Part shown: positions 51,501 to 60,244 of the stretch, piece by piece | Layout of the letters: each line of letters starts with the position of its first letter | Position numbering within the stretch: the stretch's first letter is position 1 | The notes under the pieces: model-generated | Seen by the model: the letters and a program-made list of their open reading frames with translations, nothing else | Database searches by the model: none | Told to the model about the DNA's origin: nothing | Source: Holothuria scabra | Lineage: Eukaryota > Echinodermata > Holothuroidea > Aspidochirotida > Holothuriidae | DNA: 64,000 nucleotides | Assembly (NCBI GenBank): GCA_037179385.1 | Contig: CM074187.1 | Location: forward strand, 49,076,879 to 49,140,878 | Reading direction: 5' to 3' | Made by a program: the position numbers and the translations under genes

Positions 51501-54500
51501 GTTTGTTTGAACTTTTAATCAAAAAGCATGACAAGATTGTTGCCCAACTCCGACCAATAGCAGCTGCCCAGAGAGAAGGAGGCTTAACACAAGATCAAGA
51601 AATGGAACAGCAAGATCTGGTTAGTATCAGCTACATTAGTATTACAATTTTAATTTGATTGACTGAAAAGGCTAAGGCTTGTAGGTAAAATTGGCATCCA
51701 TTACGTATGCAAATTCTCTCAATGCTTTTGGCCATATGTGGTAGCAGTCATAATTGTAATTACAGAACCATGGGTGTCTTGCAGGATAGTAGGCTGTTAT
51801 GATGTACTTTTTAATACTTTGATATATTTGGTAGAGAATAAACAACACATTTTCTCTGGTATCTAGCAAGAGCATAAAAAGTGTGCATCTCAAGTAGGAG
51901 CTCCCTAGTCAACTATGTGGTGTGGCAGAAAATCTTTTCTGCCTGGAGGAAAAGCCTTTAAATTTTGCATGAAATATTCTTAAGCTTTGTATTGTTTTTA
52001 GATTGTACCACATTTAGTATTTAATTAAAGGATTCTCAAATATTCAAAAAATTTTTACAGAAGGGAGGGGACCATGCAGCCAGGGACAACTTCCTACCCT
52101 TATGGTATCCTGAACATATTGCTGAAGATAAAGTATCCATTTCCTTTAGTATGTGAAGGGAAAATGTTAATGAAATCTCATTACTACATTATGTAAACTA
52201 ACCTTTCTGTGCCGTTTTGTTATATCCATTATTCCAGCTGTCAGACCTGGCGGTGCTTGAAGAGGTTGTCCGGATGGTCTTAGAAATAATCAACTCCTGT
52301 TTGTCCAACACCCTGGCTCACAACCCACACTTTGTGTACACATTACTTTACAAACAAGAGCTCTTTGCTGGCTTTAAGACACACCCAAAATTTCAGGATA
52401 TTATTCAGAATATTGACACAGTAAGTAATAATGATCAAAGCATACACAGCAGGCATCCTGATCAGTTGGTTAGAACATCTGACTTGCAGTGGGGAGGTCG
52501 TGAGTTTGAGTCCTGGCCTGGTCATACCAAAGACTCTAAAAATGAAACCTACTATCATTGTGCTTGGTGCTCAGCATAACCATATGGAATAGGGAAAACA
52601 AGCCAGTGAGAAACTGGGACCACTGGAAAAAGGCTGTGGCTGGTTCAACTTAACCAATTGGTTGGAAGCTGGGTTGTAAAACTCCATCTTAACTAACCTG
52701 ATCAGTTTTAGACTTAAAACTTTTTTTTCTGATTTAATAACTTAGTACATATTGCAGTAGACAGGGCCAATATGATGGTTCATCATTTCTGTTTTGTTGT
52801 TTTTCCTGCACCATTTTGAAAGTCTGTCATACGCTTCCAAGTAATTTGCTGACAGTCACTCAAGAGCTCATGATATTAAGAGTTGTAAATTATTTAAACA
52901 TTTGATTTACCAATTTTACTTCTGTGCTCTTAGGAAGCCTTAACATAATTTTTATGAAGTTTCAAATCAAATTTGCCAAACATGACATCTTGAATCTTAA
53001 GTAACCTCAAAATAATGTGTACTTTTCAAGAAATCACAAAATTTACTATGCTATGAGGAAAAGCAATATTGAGAAAGTCATTTGGAATTAGGTTTGAAAG
53101 GTTTATGAATTAGACGTGTGTAAAAAAGGTGGAAAGTTCTCTTTTATTGCATCACATGTGGAAGTATGTATGAGTGCCTTGGGCACAGTGAATGAATGCT
53201 TTGGCTGACTGGAGGAATGTGAAATGCACTCCAGATGAAAGCATTTAAAGTGATGACGCCTAGCAACTAGGAGTCTCAGGGTTCAAACTAGGGTGGGTTT
53301 TTGATCCAAGAGCAACAAACATCTTTTCACATCTGAAATGGCCTTTCAAAAGAACTAAATTTTAACTTAATATTGAGTAGGTTATTGACCCAACACCAAG
53401 TTGTTATTTAAAAGCTGTAGGTTATCTTTCCCTTGTGTGGTCACTAAGCATAAACAAAATTGCCCTTTCAAGCTTTAACTAACTTAAAGGATAAGAGCAG
53501 TCACTCAACATGAAGCAGTGTAGTAGACTGTCCTTTTTCATGATTGGCTGTTGAGAGTCATGTGACAACAATTTTTCTTTTCAAATTTGAAATTTACTAG
53601 AAGTAACTGCTTGTTTTACATTGAGTATGCAAAATTGCAGTTACAAAATATGACAAAAGATACTTTGAAGAAAAATAAGGGCAAAATTGTGATATTTAGC
53701 TGTTTCCTCAAAATAAGTTTGGGAGGACTGCTCTTGACCTTTAAGTAGAGTTTTAGTATGAATTTAAGTTCAGTATTTCCTGTCACTCTTAGATGGGAAA
53801 ATGGTCACCCCAATTTGATTAGAAGTACTCTGAATGGCTTTTTTTAAAGTCATGTGGCATAATTTGTACAATTCCTGCACAAAAAATACTGAAGTTCGCT
53901 TTTATATCAATTTTTGTTTGAATAATCATGACAGAATTGTGTAATATAAGGCTAGCTAATGTTTCCAAATGAATTTGATATGATTGCTTATTCATAGCCT
54001 TGAAGTGATTTTGTGTGATTCAATTCTTTTAACTTATTTCTTACTTTTCTTTTCCTTCTTTTTTCTTTTAGGTTTTAACTTATTTTTCCAATCGGTTTGA
54101 CCAGTATGAAGGCAATAATACAACAGATAATCAAGTATTGGATTTAATCAAGCAAAGCATTCTTCAGTGGCCTAGAGACAGGTTACGGGTAAGATCCATA
54201 TTATTGATTCCTTGCCGTAGGCAGGCAAGGAATCTATGCGATGGTGATGTCGTGTGTGTGTGTGTGTTTGTGACACTTGCTTGTAAACACGATATCTTAA
54301 GATAGGAATGTCCGACACTTTTCATATTTGGTATATAGATTTATCATGTTGAGAGGAAGAACCCTATTGTTTTTAGTAGAGGTCAAAGGTCATTTGAGGT
54401 CACTAGCAGTAAAATTGCGACAACTTCGAAAATAGCTTGTAAACACGATATCTTCAGATAGGAGTGACGGACACTTTTCATACTTGGTATATAGATTTGT

Positions 54501-57369
54501 CATGTTGAGAAGAAGAACCGTATTGTTTTTGGTAGAGGTCAAAGGTCATTTGAGGTCACCAGCGGTAAAATTGCAAAAACGCAGAAAATGGCTTGTAAAC
54601 ACGATATCTTCAGATAGGATTGCCTGACAATTTTCATACTTGGTGTATAGATTTATCATGATGAGAGGAAGAACCCTATTGTTTTTGGTAGAGGTCAAAG
54701 GTCATTTGAGGTCACTAGCAGTAAAACTGGCACAACTTTGAAAATGGCTTGTAAACATGATATCTTCAGATAGGACTGACTGACACTTCTCATACTTGGT
54801 ATATAGGCTTGTCATGTTGAGAGGAAGAACCCTATTGTTTTTGGTAGAGGTTGAAGGTCATTTGAGGTCACCAGCTGTAAAATTGCGAAAATGCTGAAAA
54901 TGGCTTGTAAACACGATATCTTCAGATAGGAGTGACCGACACTCTTTATACTTGGTATATAGATTTGTCATGTTGGGAAGAAGAACCCTATTGTTTTTGG
55001 TAGAGTTCAAAGGTTATTTGAGGTCACCAGCGCTAAAATTGCGAAAACGCCAAAAATGGCTTGTAAACACGTTATCTTCAGACAGGATTGCCCCACAATT
55101 TTCAATCTTGGTATATAGATTTGTCATGTTGAGAGGAAGAACCCTATTGTTTTTGGTAGAGGTCAAAGGTCATTTGAGGTCACCAGCGGTAAAATTGCAA
55201 AAACAGCGAAAATGGCTTGTAAACATGATATCTTCAGGTAGGAGTGACCGATACTCTTTATATTTGGTATATAGATTTGTCATGTTGAGAGAAAGAATCC
55301 TATTGCTTTTGGTAGAGGTCAAAGGTCATTTGAGGTCACCACCGGTAAAATTGCCAAAACTTCGAAAATGGCTTGTAAACACAATATCTCCAGACAAGAG
55401 TAACAGATACTCTTCATATTTGGTATATAGATTTGTCATGTTGAGAGAAAGAAGCCTATTGTTTCTGGTAGAGTTCAAACGTCATTTGAGGTCACCAGCA
55501 GTTAAATTGCGAAAATTCTGTGCGTTAAATGTAAAGAAAAATCTATCAAGCACTGTCAATTTGAAAGCAGGTAAGGTATTTGATGGCAAGGAATAACTAA
55601 GCCTTTTGGCTTTCTGGTTTTACAATAGACAAGTTAGAGCAGCAAGTGAAGGCAACCATAAGTGGGGTCCTTCAGTCTTAAGTCATCTCAATTTTATTGT
55701 CTACATGCAATGCTAAAACCCTTTTATACAGTGGTATTGAGGGAATCAAGAGGTGTTTTAGTGTGCAATCATCCATGATACATTGACGCAAAGAATTTGA
55801 AAGATTAAAGCTGATGGACCCCAGTTATGGTAGAATTAATCACACCACCACTTGCCAGTTTGGATTTTGAATATGTTATTCATCACTGTCAATTTATTGA
55901 GCACCAAGATAGGAGGTTTCGGATTGTAAGATACTAAATGTAGTAGACTCAGTTGGGCAATAGGTGGGGTGTGGCCCATTTGTTGACCTAGGTGCAGATT
56001 TTGGTGGGCCCCAGTGTTTATGAAAAAACATATTTATAGTTACTGGGCCTCAAAGCAGAGCTAGGTGCAGTTTAGTGCTGCTAGTAAATAACATGTGAAC
56101 AAAATTGTTTTTTTTTTGTGTAATGCAGCCTTATGAGCTGCGGGTAAAAATGAGCTACTGACAAACCATGGGTTGTAGATGTTTTGGACATACTTTAAGT
56201 TAGCTGCAGTCGTTGTTTCTGTACATGTGATTTGTTTTGCATATAAAAAGTCTGTATAACAAACTTAATACATGATGATTCTTGAGACTGAACTCAAGTT
56301 TCATGGTATCAAGCAAGAATTTTCAACTTTAGTTGAGTACATTGGTGGATGCAGAGTTGATCACTTTTCAGGTTACTTAAAATGCTGCAACACTTGCTCT
56401 CAAAGTTTACCAGCTTTAAATTTATTTGAAATAAATTCTGTTGGGGTAAAAAAAAAATATTCCAGTGGCATTTAACTGACTTGCACATGCTATGAATTCT
56501 TTTAAGGTGATGTGACAAAACCATTCCCATTTATTTTAGTCATACCCCATTGATTTCATAGAATATTGGTTTTGACTGATTGCCAGAAGTCATTTCTTTC
56601 AGTTAAATGGAAAAATCATTCCTGAGAATTTCAAAGACAAAGGTTGATACAGGGTTCCCACAGTCAGTGGAACCTACTGCCTTTGTGCTTGGTGCTCAGC
56701 CTTAACAATAGAGTAAGGAAAACAAGCCAGGGGGGCAAAACTGGAAAAAGGGCTATTACCAGCTCAACTTGAACCTATTGGTTGGAAACTGGGGTGCAAA
56801 ACTCCATCCAACCTAATCTAATTGTTAAAGTGTCTCATTGGGTTGGTTCATGGAATACAACAATTTTTTCCAAATCTGTTGTTAAATCTGTTTTCTTCAC
56901 ATACCGATGACAAATGCTCAAACTTAAACAATCCCCATACTACATACAAATAACTGTTTTATGAGTGAGTATTAAACAGTACAATTTGGTTTTCAAAAAT
57001 TCATGACCAGACACTTTTTCAAATTATGCACAAAACTGTTACAAGTCAGGTCACCACAAAATACAAAACTTGAACGTTTTGCGCAACAACTGGATGTGAA
57101 ACTTGGCTCATATTTCTAACTATAAGCATTGTCATGTGGTAATGATCCTTTAACACTCTCATTAATTGAGCCATTTCAATTCAGTGAACCTGTTTTCTTG
57201 TAAATTCTGGCAGAAATTTCCTGAACTGAAGTTTAAATACGTGGAGGAGGAGCAACCAGAAGAATTTTTCATTCCATACGTGTGGACACTTTGTTACCAG
57301 TCTTCAAACCTGTACTGGGATCCAGATAGAGTAGAACTCTTTTCCTTGAACTCAACTGCTTCAAACTGA
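33398..57369 (+). CDS. DYM: Dymeclin, 14 coding exons, 691 residues
   Basis: Dymeclin is a Golgi-associated peripheral membrane protein involved in organising the Golgi and in vesicle traffic; loss in humans causes Dyggve-Melchior-Clausen and Smith-McCort skeletal dysplasias. Joining 33398-33590, 34436-34529, 34795-35037, 36258-36383, 41021-41154, 45126-45314, 46220-46407, 48050-48175, 49289-49402, 50687-50781, 51502-51619, 52238-52420, 54072-54188 and 57214-57369 gives 2076 nt with no internal stop. Human dymeclin is 669 residues, so the length fits. Landmarks are MGSNSS (N-myristoylation type), [32 protein letters not shown] core (here [14 protein letters not shown]), [27 protein letters not shown] and [19 protein letters not shown]. 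Every junction is GT-AG. The ATG has a purine at -3 and G at +4. The gene is complete; splicing was inferred by homology recalled from memory. Confidence 0.96.
33680..33893 (-). mobile_element. tRNA-derived SINE family, copy in DYM intron 1
   Basis: On the minus strand: a tRNA-like head (GGTCTAAGGGTATTAAAGAG and GGTCCGAGTTCTGTTCCC as B box), then TCTAAAAATGGAACCTACTG and a GGAAAACAAGCCAGTG-G core with CACAACTGGAAAAAAGGCC. The same body recurs at 45850, 51230, 52445, 56660 and 39285. Confidence 0.7.
33990..34330 (+). repeat. Family D repeat, copy 2
   Basis: TTTTCAAGATATTAGC, AAAAAGTGAACTTTAAGCAA and ATGACATCACATTGT match the copy at 24325-24970. Confidence 0.5.
34436..34529 (+). CDS. DYM: DYM coding exon 2 (codons 65-95)
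   Basis: Acceptor ATCATTCACAG; donor AAAA|GTAAGT. It encodes [20 protein letters not shown], in line with the family's N-terminal helical region. Entry phase 1, exit phase 2, both matching the neighbours. Confidence 0.93.
34795..35037 (+). CDS. DYM: DYM coding exon 3 (codons 96-176)
   Basis: Acceptor CCATACAG; donor CTT|GTAAGT. It encodes [20 protein letters not shown], a strongly conserved dymeclin stretch, then a variable polar segment rich in N, Q and S (about residues 130-160), then [15 protein letters not shown]. The variable segment explains part of the extra length over the human protein. Confidence 0.95.
35196..35541 (+). mobile_element. Small MITE, copy 3, with 5-bp TSD
   Basis: It lies in DYM intron 3. 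Ends are CCGGGATTCTACCAGAAC and CTGGCAGAAACACTG; GAAGT flanks it at 35191-35195 and 35542-35546. The body aligns with 30834-31173 reversed and 11315-11660. A GT/GGGG-rich stretch lies near 35288-35315. Confidence 0.78.
36258..36383 (+). CDS. DYM: DYM coding exon 4 (codons 177-218)
   Basis: Acceptor CATTTTACAG; donor ACCTG|GTAAGT. It encodes [20 protein letters not shown] and ends near YFMKGT. The order matches the family's ITYEI-type segment. The following intron of 4.6 kb holds several repeats. Confidence 0.93.
37371..37640 (-). mobile_element. TTAA-type MITE family B, diverged copy
   Basis: TTAAAGACCAAATCTTCTCA, CCCCAGACAGTTCCAATCC and TGAATGCTATAGTGCATA resemble reversed parts of family B. 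The far end is not clear. Confidence 0.4.
37970..38640. other. Compositionally distinct island in DYM intron 4
   Basis: This stretch carries clearly more CG dinucleotides than the intron around it (for example GCGACGACGATTAC near 38140 and GTAACGCACTACGACTACAA near 38443) and open frames on both strands (plus 37978-38280, plus 38369-38632, minus 37967-38206). I do not recognise any of the products. It may be a captured exon of another gene, an old insertion, or a CpG-bearing regulatory island. Confidence 0.3.
38959..39276 (-). mobile_element. TTAA-type MITE family B, copy 3
   Basis: CAGTCAATCAAAAAGCTGAG and CCAATGGAGAGTTTCTG are the reverse of the family phrases. It ends GGGGAGAGAGGATTGTCCC followed by TTTAA. 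Confidence 0.6.
39283..39400 (-). mobile_element. SINE fragment, 3' body only
   Basis: GGCCAAGGC-ATATTTCAGTTGTGACTCACTG matches the reversed end of the SINE family. The tRNA-like head is missing. Confidence 0.5.
40324..40900 (+). repeat. Family D repeat, copy 3
   Basis: TTAAAGGGGTAGAATAGGCA, CTTGAGATATCAGTA, ATGATGTCACATGTGCTTGC and CAAGTTCACTTTTTGTAGAA match the other copies, partly in inverted order. It lies just before coding exon 5. Confidence 0.5.
41021..41154 (+). CDS. DYM: DYM coding exon 5 (codons 219-263)
   Basis: Acceptor TTTCTCTTTCAG; donor GCAG|GTGAGA. It encodes [20 protein letters not shown], a proline/glutamate linker, and [10 protein letters not shown], equivalent to the family's LLYGLASGVA. 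The next intron carries the 2.7-kb inverted-repeat element. Confidence 0.93.
41285..41515 (-). mobile_element. Second tRNA-like SINE family, copy 1
   Basis: On the minus strand, GCAACTAGAGGTCTGAGTTT and CAATTCC resemble a B box; GGGTTTTTCATCCAAGAGCAA and CTGGCCTTTCAAAA follow. The same order is found on the plus strand at 53195-53400. Confidence 0.5.
41991..42070. repeat. 20-bp tandem repeat, about four copies
   Basis: Units CTCTACAGGATATTAGAG plus two variable bases start at 42011, 42031 and 42051, with a worn unit at 41991. Confidence 0.85.
42270..44991. mobile_element. 2.7-kb inverted-repeat element with 5-bp TSD
   Basis: The ends CAGGGTTTTCCCTGGG at 42270-42285 and CCCAGGGAAAACCGTG at 44976-44991 are inverted with one mismatch. 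GTTTA flanks it at 42265-42269 and 44992-44996. Just inside the left end are two GCGACGTTCAA copies, one GCGATGTTCAA and an inverted TTGAACGTTGCG (42290-42370), a subterminal cluster. I find no transposase frame in the 2722 bp. It makes up most of DYM intron 5. Confidence 0.82.
45126..45314 (+). CDS. DYM: DYM coding exon 6 (codons 264-326)
   Basis: Acceptor CCCCTTGCAG; donor CAAG|GTTTGT, a weaker but valid GT site. It encodes [16 protein letters not shown], then [18 protein letters not shown] and [14 protein letters not shown]. The ANQSL and NPYR motifs are family hallmarks. Confidence 0.95.
45850..46060 (+). mobile_element. tRNA-derived SINE, copy in DYM intron 6
   Basis: The head TGGTGTAATGGTTAGAGAAT is an A-box-like tRNA start; ATTGTGCTTGGTGCTCAGCA, AACAAGCCAGTGAGTCACAA and CTGGAAGAAAGGCCGTG form the body. 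Confidence 0.7.
46220..46407 (+). CDS. DYM: DYM coding exon 7 (codons 327-389)
   Basis: Acceptor TTGGTTTTCAG; donor TTG|GTAAGT. It encodes a short PPPP-containing loop, [13 protein letters not shown], and [20 protein letters not shown] followed by AKTNIDLL. It exits in phase 0. Confidence 0.95.
48050..48175 (+). CDS. DYM: DYM coding exon 8 (codons 390-431)
   Basis: Acceptor TTTTCATTTTCAG; donor TTG|GTATGT. It encodes [20 protein letters not shown] and then [14 protein letters not shown], both strongly conserved in dymeclins. 126 nt, phase 0 at both ends. Confidence 0.95.
48176..49288. other. DYM intron 8, nothing recognised
   Basis: Ordinary AT-rich intron. A short GTCTATAGATTT duplication lies near 48782-48805. 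Confidence 0.4.
49289..49402 (+). CDS. DYM: DYM coding exon 9 (codons 432-469)
   Basis: Acceptor CATTCAACAG; donor AGG|GTAAGT. It encodes [17 protein letters not shown] and [16 protein letters not shown], the most hydrophobic and among the best conserved parts of the protein. Confidence 0.95.
50687..50781 (+). CDS. DYM: DYM coding exon 10 (codons 470-500)
   Basis: Acceptor T-rich ...TTTCTCAG; donor TTAG|GTAAGA. It encodes [20 protein letters not shown], then [11 protein letters not shown]. It exits in phase 2. Confidence 0.95.
51230..51370 (-). mobile_element. SINE fragment, reversed, in DYM intron 10
   Basis: CAGTTGCTGGTCATTGGGTT, then TGCTCATACAGAACATGATG and CAGCAGGTCCCACTTATAAA, is a decayed reverse copy of the SINE body. 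Confidence 0.55.
51502..51619 (+). CDS. DYM: DYM coding exon 11 (codons 501-540)
   Basis: Acceptor TGTCTTCCCTAG; donor CTG|GTTAGT. It encodes [19 protein letters not shown], then a polar linker ([15 protein letters not shown]) that is poorly conserved between species. Confidence 0.93.
52238..52420 (+). CDS. DYM: DYM coding exon 12 (codons 541-601)
   Basis: Acceptor ATTATTCCAG; donor ACA|GTAAGT. It encodes [36 protein letters not shown] and [15 protein letters not shown] sits only about 25 bp behind the donor; the open frame runs on through it by chance. Confidence 0.95.
52445..52705 (+). mobile_element. tRNA-derived SINE, copy in DYM intron 12
   Basis: The head GATCAGTTGGTTAGAACATC and GTGAGTTTGAGTCCTGG give A and B boxes with normal tRNA spacing. 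The body has ATTGTGCTTGGTGCTCAGCA, AACAAGCCAGTGAG and AACTTAACCAATTGGTTGG. It is the best-preserved copy in the window. Confidence 0.78.
53195..53400 (+). mobile_element. Second tRNA-like SINE family, copy 2
   Basis: GCCTAGCAACTAGGAGTCTC, AGGGTTCAAACTAGG (B-box-like) and TTTTTGATCCAAGAGCAACA match the reversed copy at 41285-41515. Confidence 0.5.
53484..53744. mobile_element. MITE with TTAA ends
   Basis: TTAA at 53484-53487 is followed by AGGATAAGAGCAGTC; GACTGCTCTTGACCT precedes TTAA at 53741-53744. The inverted repeats match at 13 of 15 positions. The inside has no coding content. TTAA duplications suggest a piggyBac-like or Kolobok-like source. Confidence 0.75.
54072..54188 (+). CDS. DYM: DYM coding exon 13 (codons 602-640)
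   Basis: Acceptor TTTTTTCTTTTAG; donor CGG|GTAAGA. It encodes [32 protein letters not shown]. The minisatellite element E1 begins about 17 bp past the donor. Confidence 0.93.
54206..55615 (+). mobile_element. Minisatellite-bearing element, copy E1 (Helentron-like?)
   Basis: It opens with a perfect 11-bp-stem palindrome, GATTCCTTGCC and GGCAAGGAATC around a 7-nt loop (54206-54234). It closes with TGGCAAGGAAT near 55584, an inverted copy of the start, then a small AAGCC-TTTT-GGCTT hairpin at 55599-55612. A tandem array fills the middle. Inverted subterminal repeats, a 3' hairpin and internal minisatellites are reported for non-autonomous Helentron-type rolling-circle elements. No Rep/helicase is present, so the class is inferred from layout only. 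Confidence 0.6.
54278..55525 (+). repeat. 156-bp minisatellite, eight units
   Basis: The landmark GTATATAGATTT (or variant) starts at 54331, 54487, 54643, 54799, 54955, 55111, 55267 and 55423, exactly 156 bp apart each time, although units differ by many substitutions. Each unit holds GGCTTGTAAACACGATATCT and a half-site cluster in which two AGGTCA words are 1 bp apart and a third follows after 4 bp. The cluster is intact in five of eight units. Confidence 0.95.
56655..56830 (+). mobile_element. SINE fragment, 3' body, in DYM intron 13
   Basis: GTGGAACCTACTGCCTTTGT, GCTTGGTGCTCAGCCTTAAC, AAAACAAGCCAG and CCTATTGGTTGGAAACTGG match the SINE at 52445; the head is absent. Confidence 0.65.
57214..57369 (+). 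CDS. DYM: DYM last coding exon (codons 641-691, stop)
   Basis: Acceptor AATTCTGGCAG. It encodes [38 protein letters not shown] and a short tail before TGA at 57367-57369. This is the most recognisable dymeclin signature in the window. Confidence 0.97.
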   Translation, partial: KFPELKFKYVEEEQPEEFFIPYVWTLCYQSSNLYWDPDRVELFSLNSTASN

Positions 57370-60240
57370 ATGCCAAGGACAAATGAAAGTTAAGAAAGAA
57401 AGACATAATTTGATGATGGCGTGGAGGAATTCGATCTATGTCCACAGTTGTGTATGAATTCAAGTTTTTGAGCACTGTGGTGAGAAGAGAGAGAAGTGAA
57501 GTGTATAGAATCGAAATGCAATCTACATGAAGTCGAAAAGGAGGAAATGCCTGTGAAAAAAACCTGGCAGGGAGTGGCTCTAAAGAATGATGATGAAGGC
57601 TTTTTGAAGAGAGTTGTTTATTGTTACGTAGATGAAATATTATGTTGCCAATTTCTTTGGTTGTGCATTGTTTAAAGTTCAGCCAATCATGGATAAGAAT
57701 AAAACTTTGGATAATTTCCATGCTCAGCCATTTCAAAGATAGATTTAATTTAAATTGACCAGAGATTTTATTTGTTTGCTGTCAGTCTTGTGAGAATTTT
57801 GAGGCATTTTCACAAGACAAGTTAGGGTTATGTGTCATTTGTAAATGTCCATATAGGTTTAACCTGTTCTTCTTTTGTTGTCATAGTTTGCAAAAAATTT
57901 ATGGTTACCTCTGGTTAGATACTGCTTTGGCAGGCTTTGATAGATATTAGTTTGTAAGTTTTGATTTTTATTAGCTTACTTTACACTTCATAGGTAGTTC
58001 TCAGTGACGACACAACTAGGCATTAGCAACTGTCATGTCTGATGCCAAGCCTGTATGTACTTACAGGGGTTGTCTTGGCTGAAATATGCCATGAGAAAAG
58101 CTCCTAAAACGTCACGAGAAATATCTATTGTGGAGCTTAAACCATAGGTAGTGTCATGGTTTGTCTGACTGACATTCCAGTCACATAATTTAAAGGGAAA
58201 CTTAGAGAAATATTTCTCAGTATCACTTATTCCAAGCTACCCTATTGTAATAGATCCAGGGTTGGCCCAATTCTTTAGTCTCTTTCCAAATTTGTGTACC
58301 ATTCACTGATGGAAACTTTACCATCAAAATTTTACAGTAAGAAAATCCTTATTCAACCAGATGATTCCTTCCTGGACTAATCTTACAAGATATTCTCAAC
58401 AGAAGATAAAGCTAAAAGGTAGCTAATATATTTGTAATAACCCTGGTTCAACTTATTGCTCAAAGGAAACTATGATTCAACAATATGGTCTCGTTTGAGC
58501 CCATAAAATTTTGAGAAATTTCAAATTAATCATGAGTTAATAGACAGTTTTCTATCACATACTTTCAGGTGCTAAGGCAAATTCTTTTCATGGCAAATCA
58601 AGTCAACTACAGTTATTTTTATTGACTCAGATAATTTCAGTCAGAAAACTATTGACTTGATTTATCCTGTTATTTCCATAGGAAACAAACTCTTCCAGTC
58701 TTTTAGAGTCATTCATAACTTGTTGGGCAAGCTCTGACTCGAGTCACGTCCTCTGGTTTCAGATATACTTATAATGGTTGTTTTATGGGGTGTAGGCCAC
58801 AGTATGTTCGTTTAGACAACAGGGCAACCATTTTCCAAAATGTTAACTTCTTCCAAGTCTCTAGCAGGGTTCCCAGCCTTCCCTGGACAACCTGGAAAAG
58901 TCATGGAATTTGATAAGCCAAAGACAAATGCTGATGAGTTGATTGGCTATATTAAACAAAGTGTAAACACTCCTCTAAACTGGTGTAAAAATTACAGCTT
59001 TTAGTTAATCTGGTTCAGTACTGGAATTGCTGTTCTTTTGTCTGGACTGGTTAATAACTTAATGTTTTCATCATGGAATTTTGAAATTCCATCATGGAAA
59101 AATCATGGAATTTTATTTTCTTGGAATGCTGGGAACCCTGTCTAGGGATGGCATCATCAAGCTGCTGGAATTTTGTTAATTTGTGTTTTTGTGTAATGTT
59201 CCACTAGTCTTTGATTTCCTTAAACATTTTGTAATTTTCCAAATTATTTATACAAATATGTTTAAACGTAACTTTTTTAGAATTTATAAGATGACAGTCC
59301 ATTTATTTTTATTTTAGTTCATGAAAATATTGATCAAAAAATGCTTTGTAATTTTACCCTCAGGTTGCTGTTTTGACATTGCTGACTTGCTCCAAACTCT
59401 CTCTATCATTAAATTGGTTTCAAGTATTTGGTAGTTGATACAGAAGTTTTATCAATTGTGTAACGTTCAAACTTGGATTTTATTTGTCTTTAAAGGCCAT
59501 AGTGCAGCACTTACTTTATACAAAAGTACTCTTCCAAACTCCAGTTTTGATAATGACTCAGTAATTACAAATTGGAATGGCTGATGCAAATTTAGCTCTA
59601 GGTTCAGCAATCCTTCAGGCCCTGCAGTTATATTTATGTGGATGAGGTTGTTAGAAATTTGACTAGGAAATATTGTTGAAAAAAGGAAATAACCACAAAC
59701 ATACAAATGTTTCAGCATGTGTTAGTGAAAAAAACCTGGCACTTAAAGTTTGAACACCTCAATACATTTTTGATCTTGTTCAAATTTGTTGAAAAATGGT
59801 TCACATGCTCATATTTTGCTGTTAGCATCATCTCACTAGGGGTGAAATTAATCGTTGGCCACAAAGACCATAGTCTTCATATTTTTGGCAATGGCTTCGT
59901 TGCACCATAGAATTTCATGACAATCAATGCCATTTGGCCTCTGTGCCCTACCTGTGAGATTATGTTAATATCAGTACAAAATCACTTGTTTGGCCTTGGT
60001 GCCCTCTCAGTTCACATGACATGCACTTAAAGCTGATGGGGAAATGACTTTGTCTTGCTAGGACCTTAAATTCCAGCCCAGTCACACAAAAGTGTGGTGA
60101 TATTTTAAACCAAATGTATGGTCTTGTAGACAAAGCTTTAGATGAGAAAGTTGGCTTGTGACATTGGTAAGTACAAATATCAACTGGTTGAAAATTTAAC
60201 CAAATTATTAGTTAAAGACAGACATTGGTCATGCTATTTA
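57370..60240 (+). other. DYM: Probable DYM 3' UTR and downstream sequence
   Basis: No protein family is visible. The first AATAAA after the stop is at 57698-57703, a possible poly(A) signal, but the real transcript end cannot be read from the sequence. The minus-strand frame at 57269-57736 runs antisense to the last exon and looks like chance. Confidence 0.35.
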
Positions 60241-60244
60241 ATTT

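Noticed and set aside
52217..52579. DYM exon 12 extending to 52579
   Set aside because: The open frame past 52420 enters a SINE; the GTAAGT donor and dymeclin similarity both end the exon at 52420.
54278..55525. CRISPR-like array
   Set aside because: Units are contiguous 156-bp tandem repeats without unique spacers, in an animal intron.
54952..55596. Protein-coding gene of 214 residues
   Set aside because: The frame lies entirely in minisatellite units, with no family match, and earlier units of the same array have stops.
57269..57736. 155-residue minus-strand gene
   Set aside because: It is antisense to the last DYM exon and its 3' UTR; no family resemblance.
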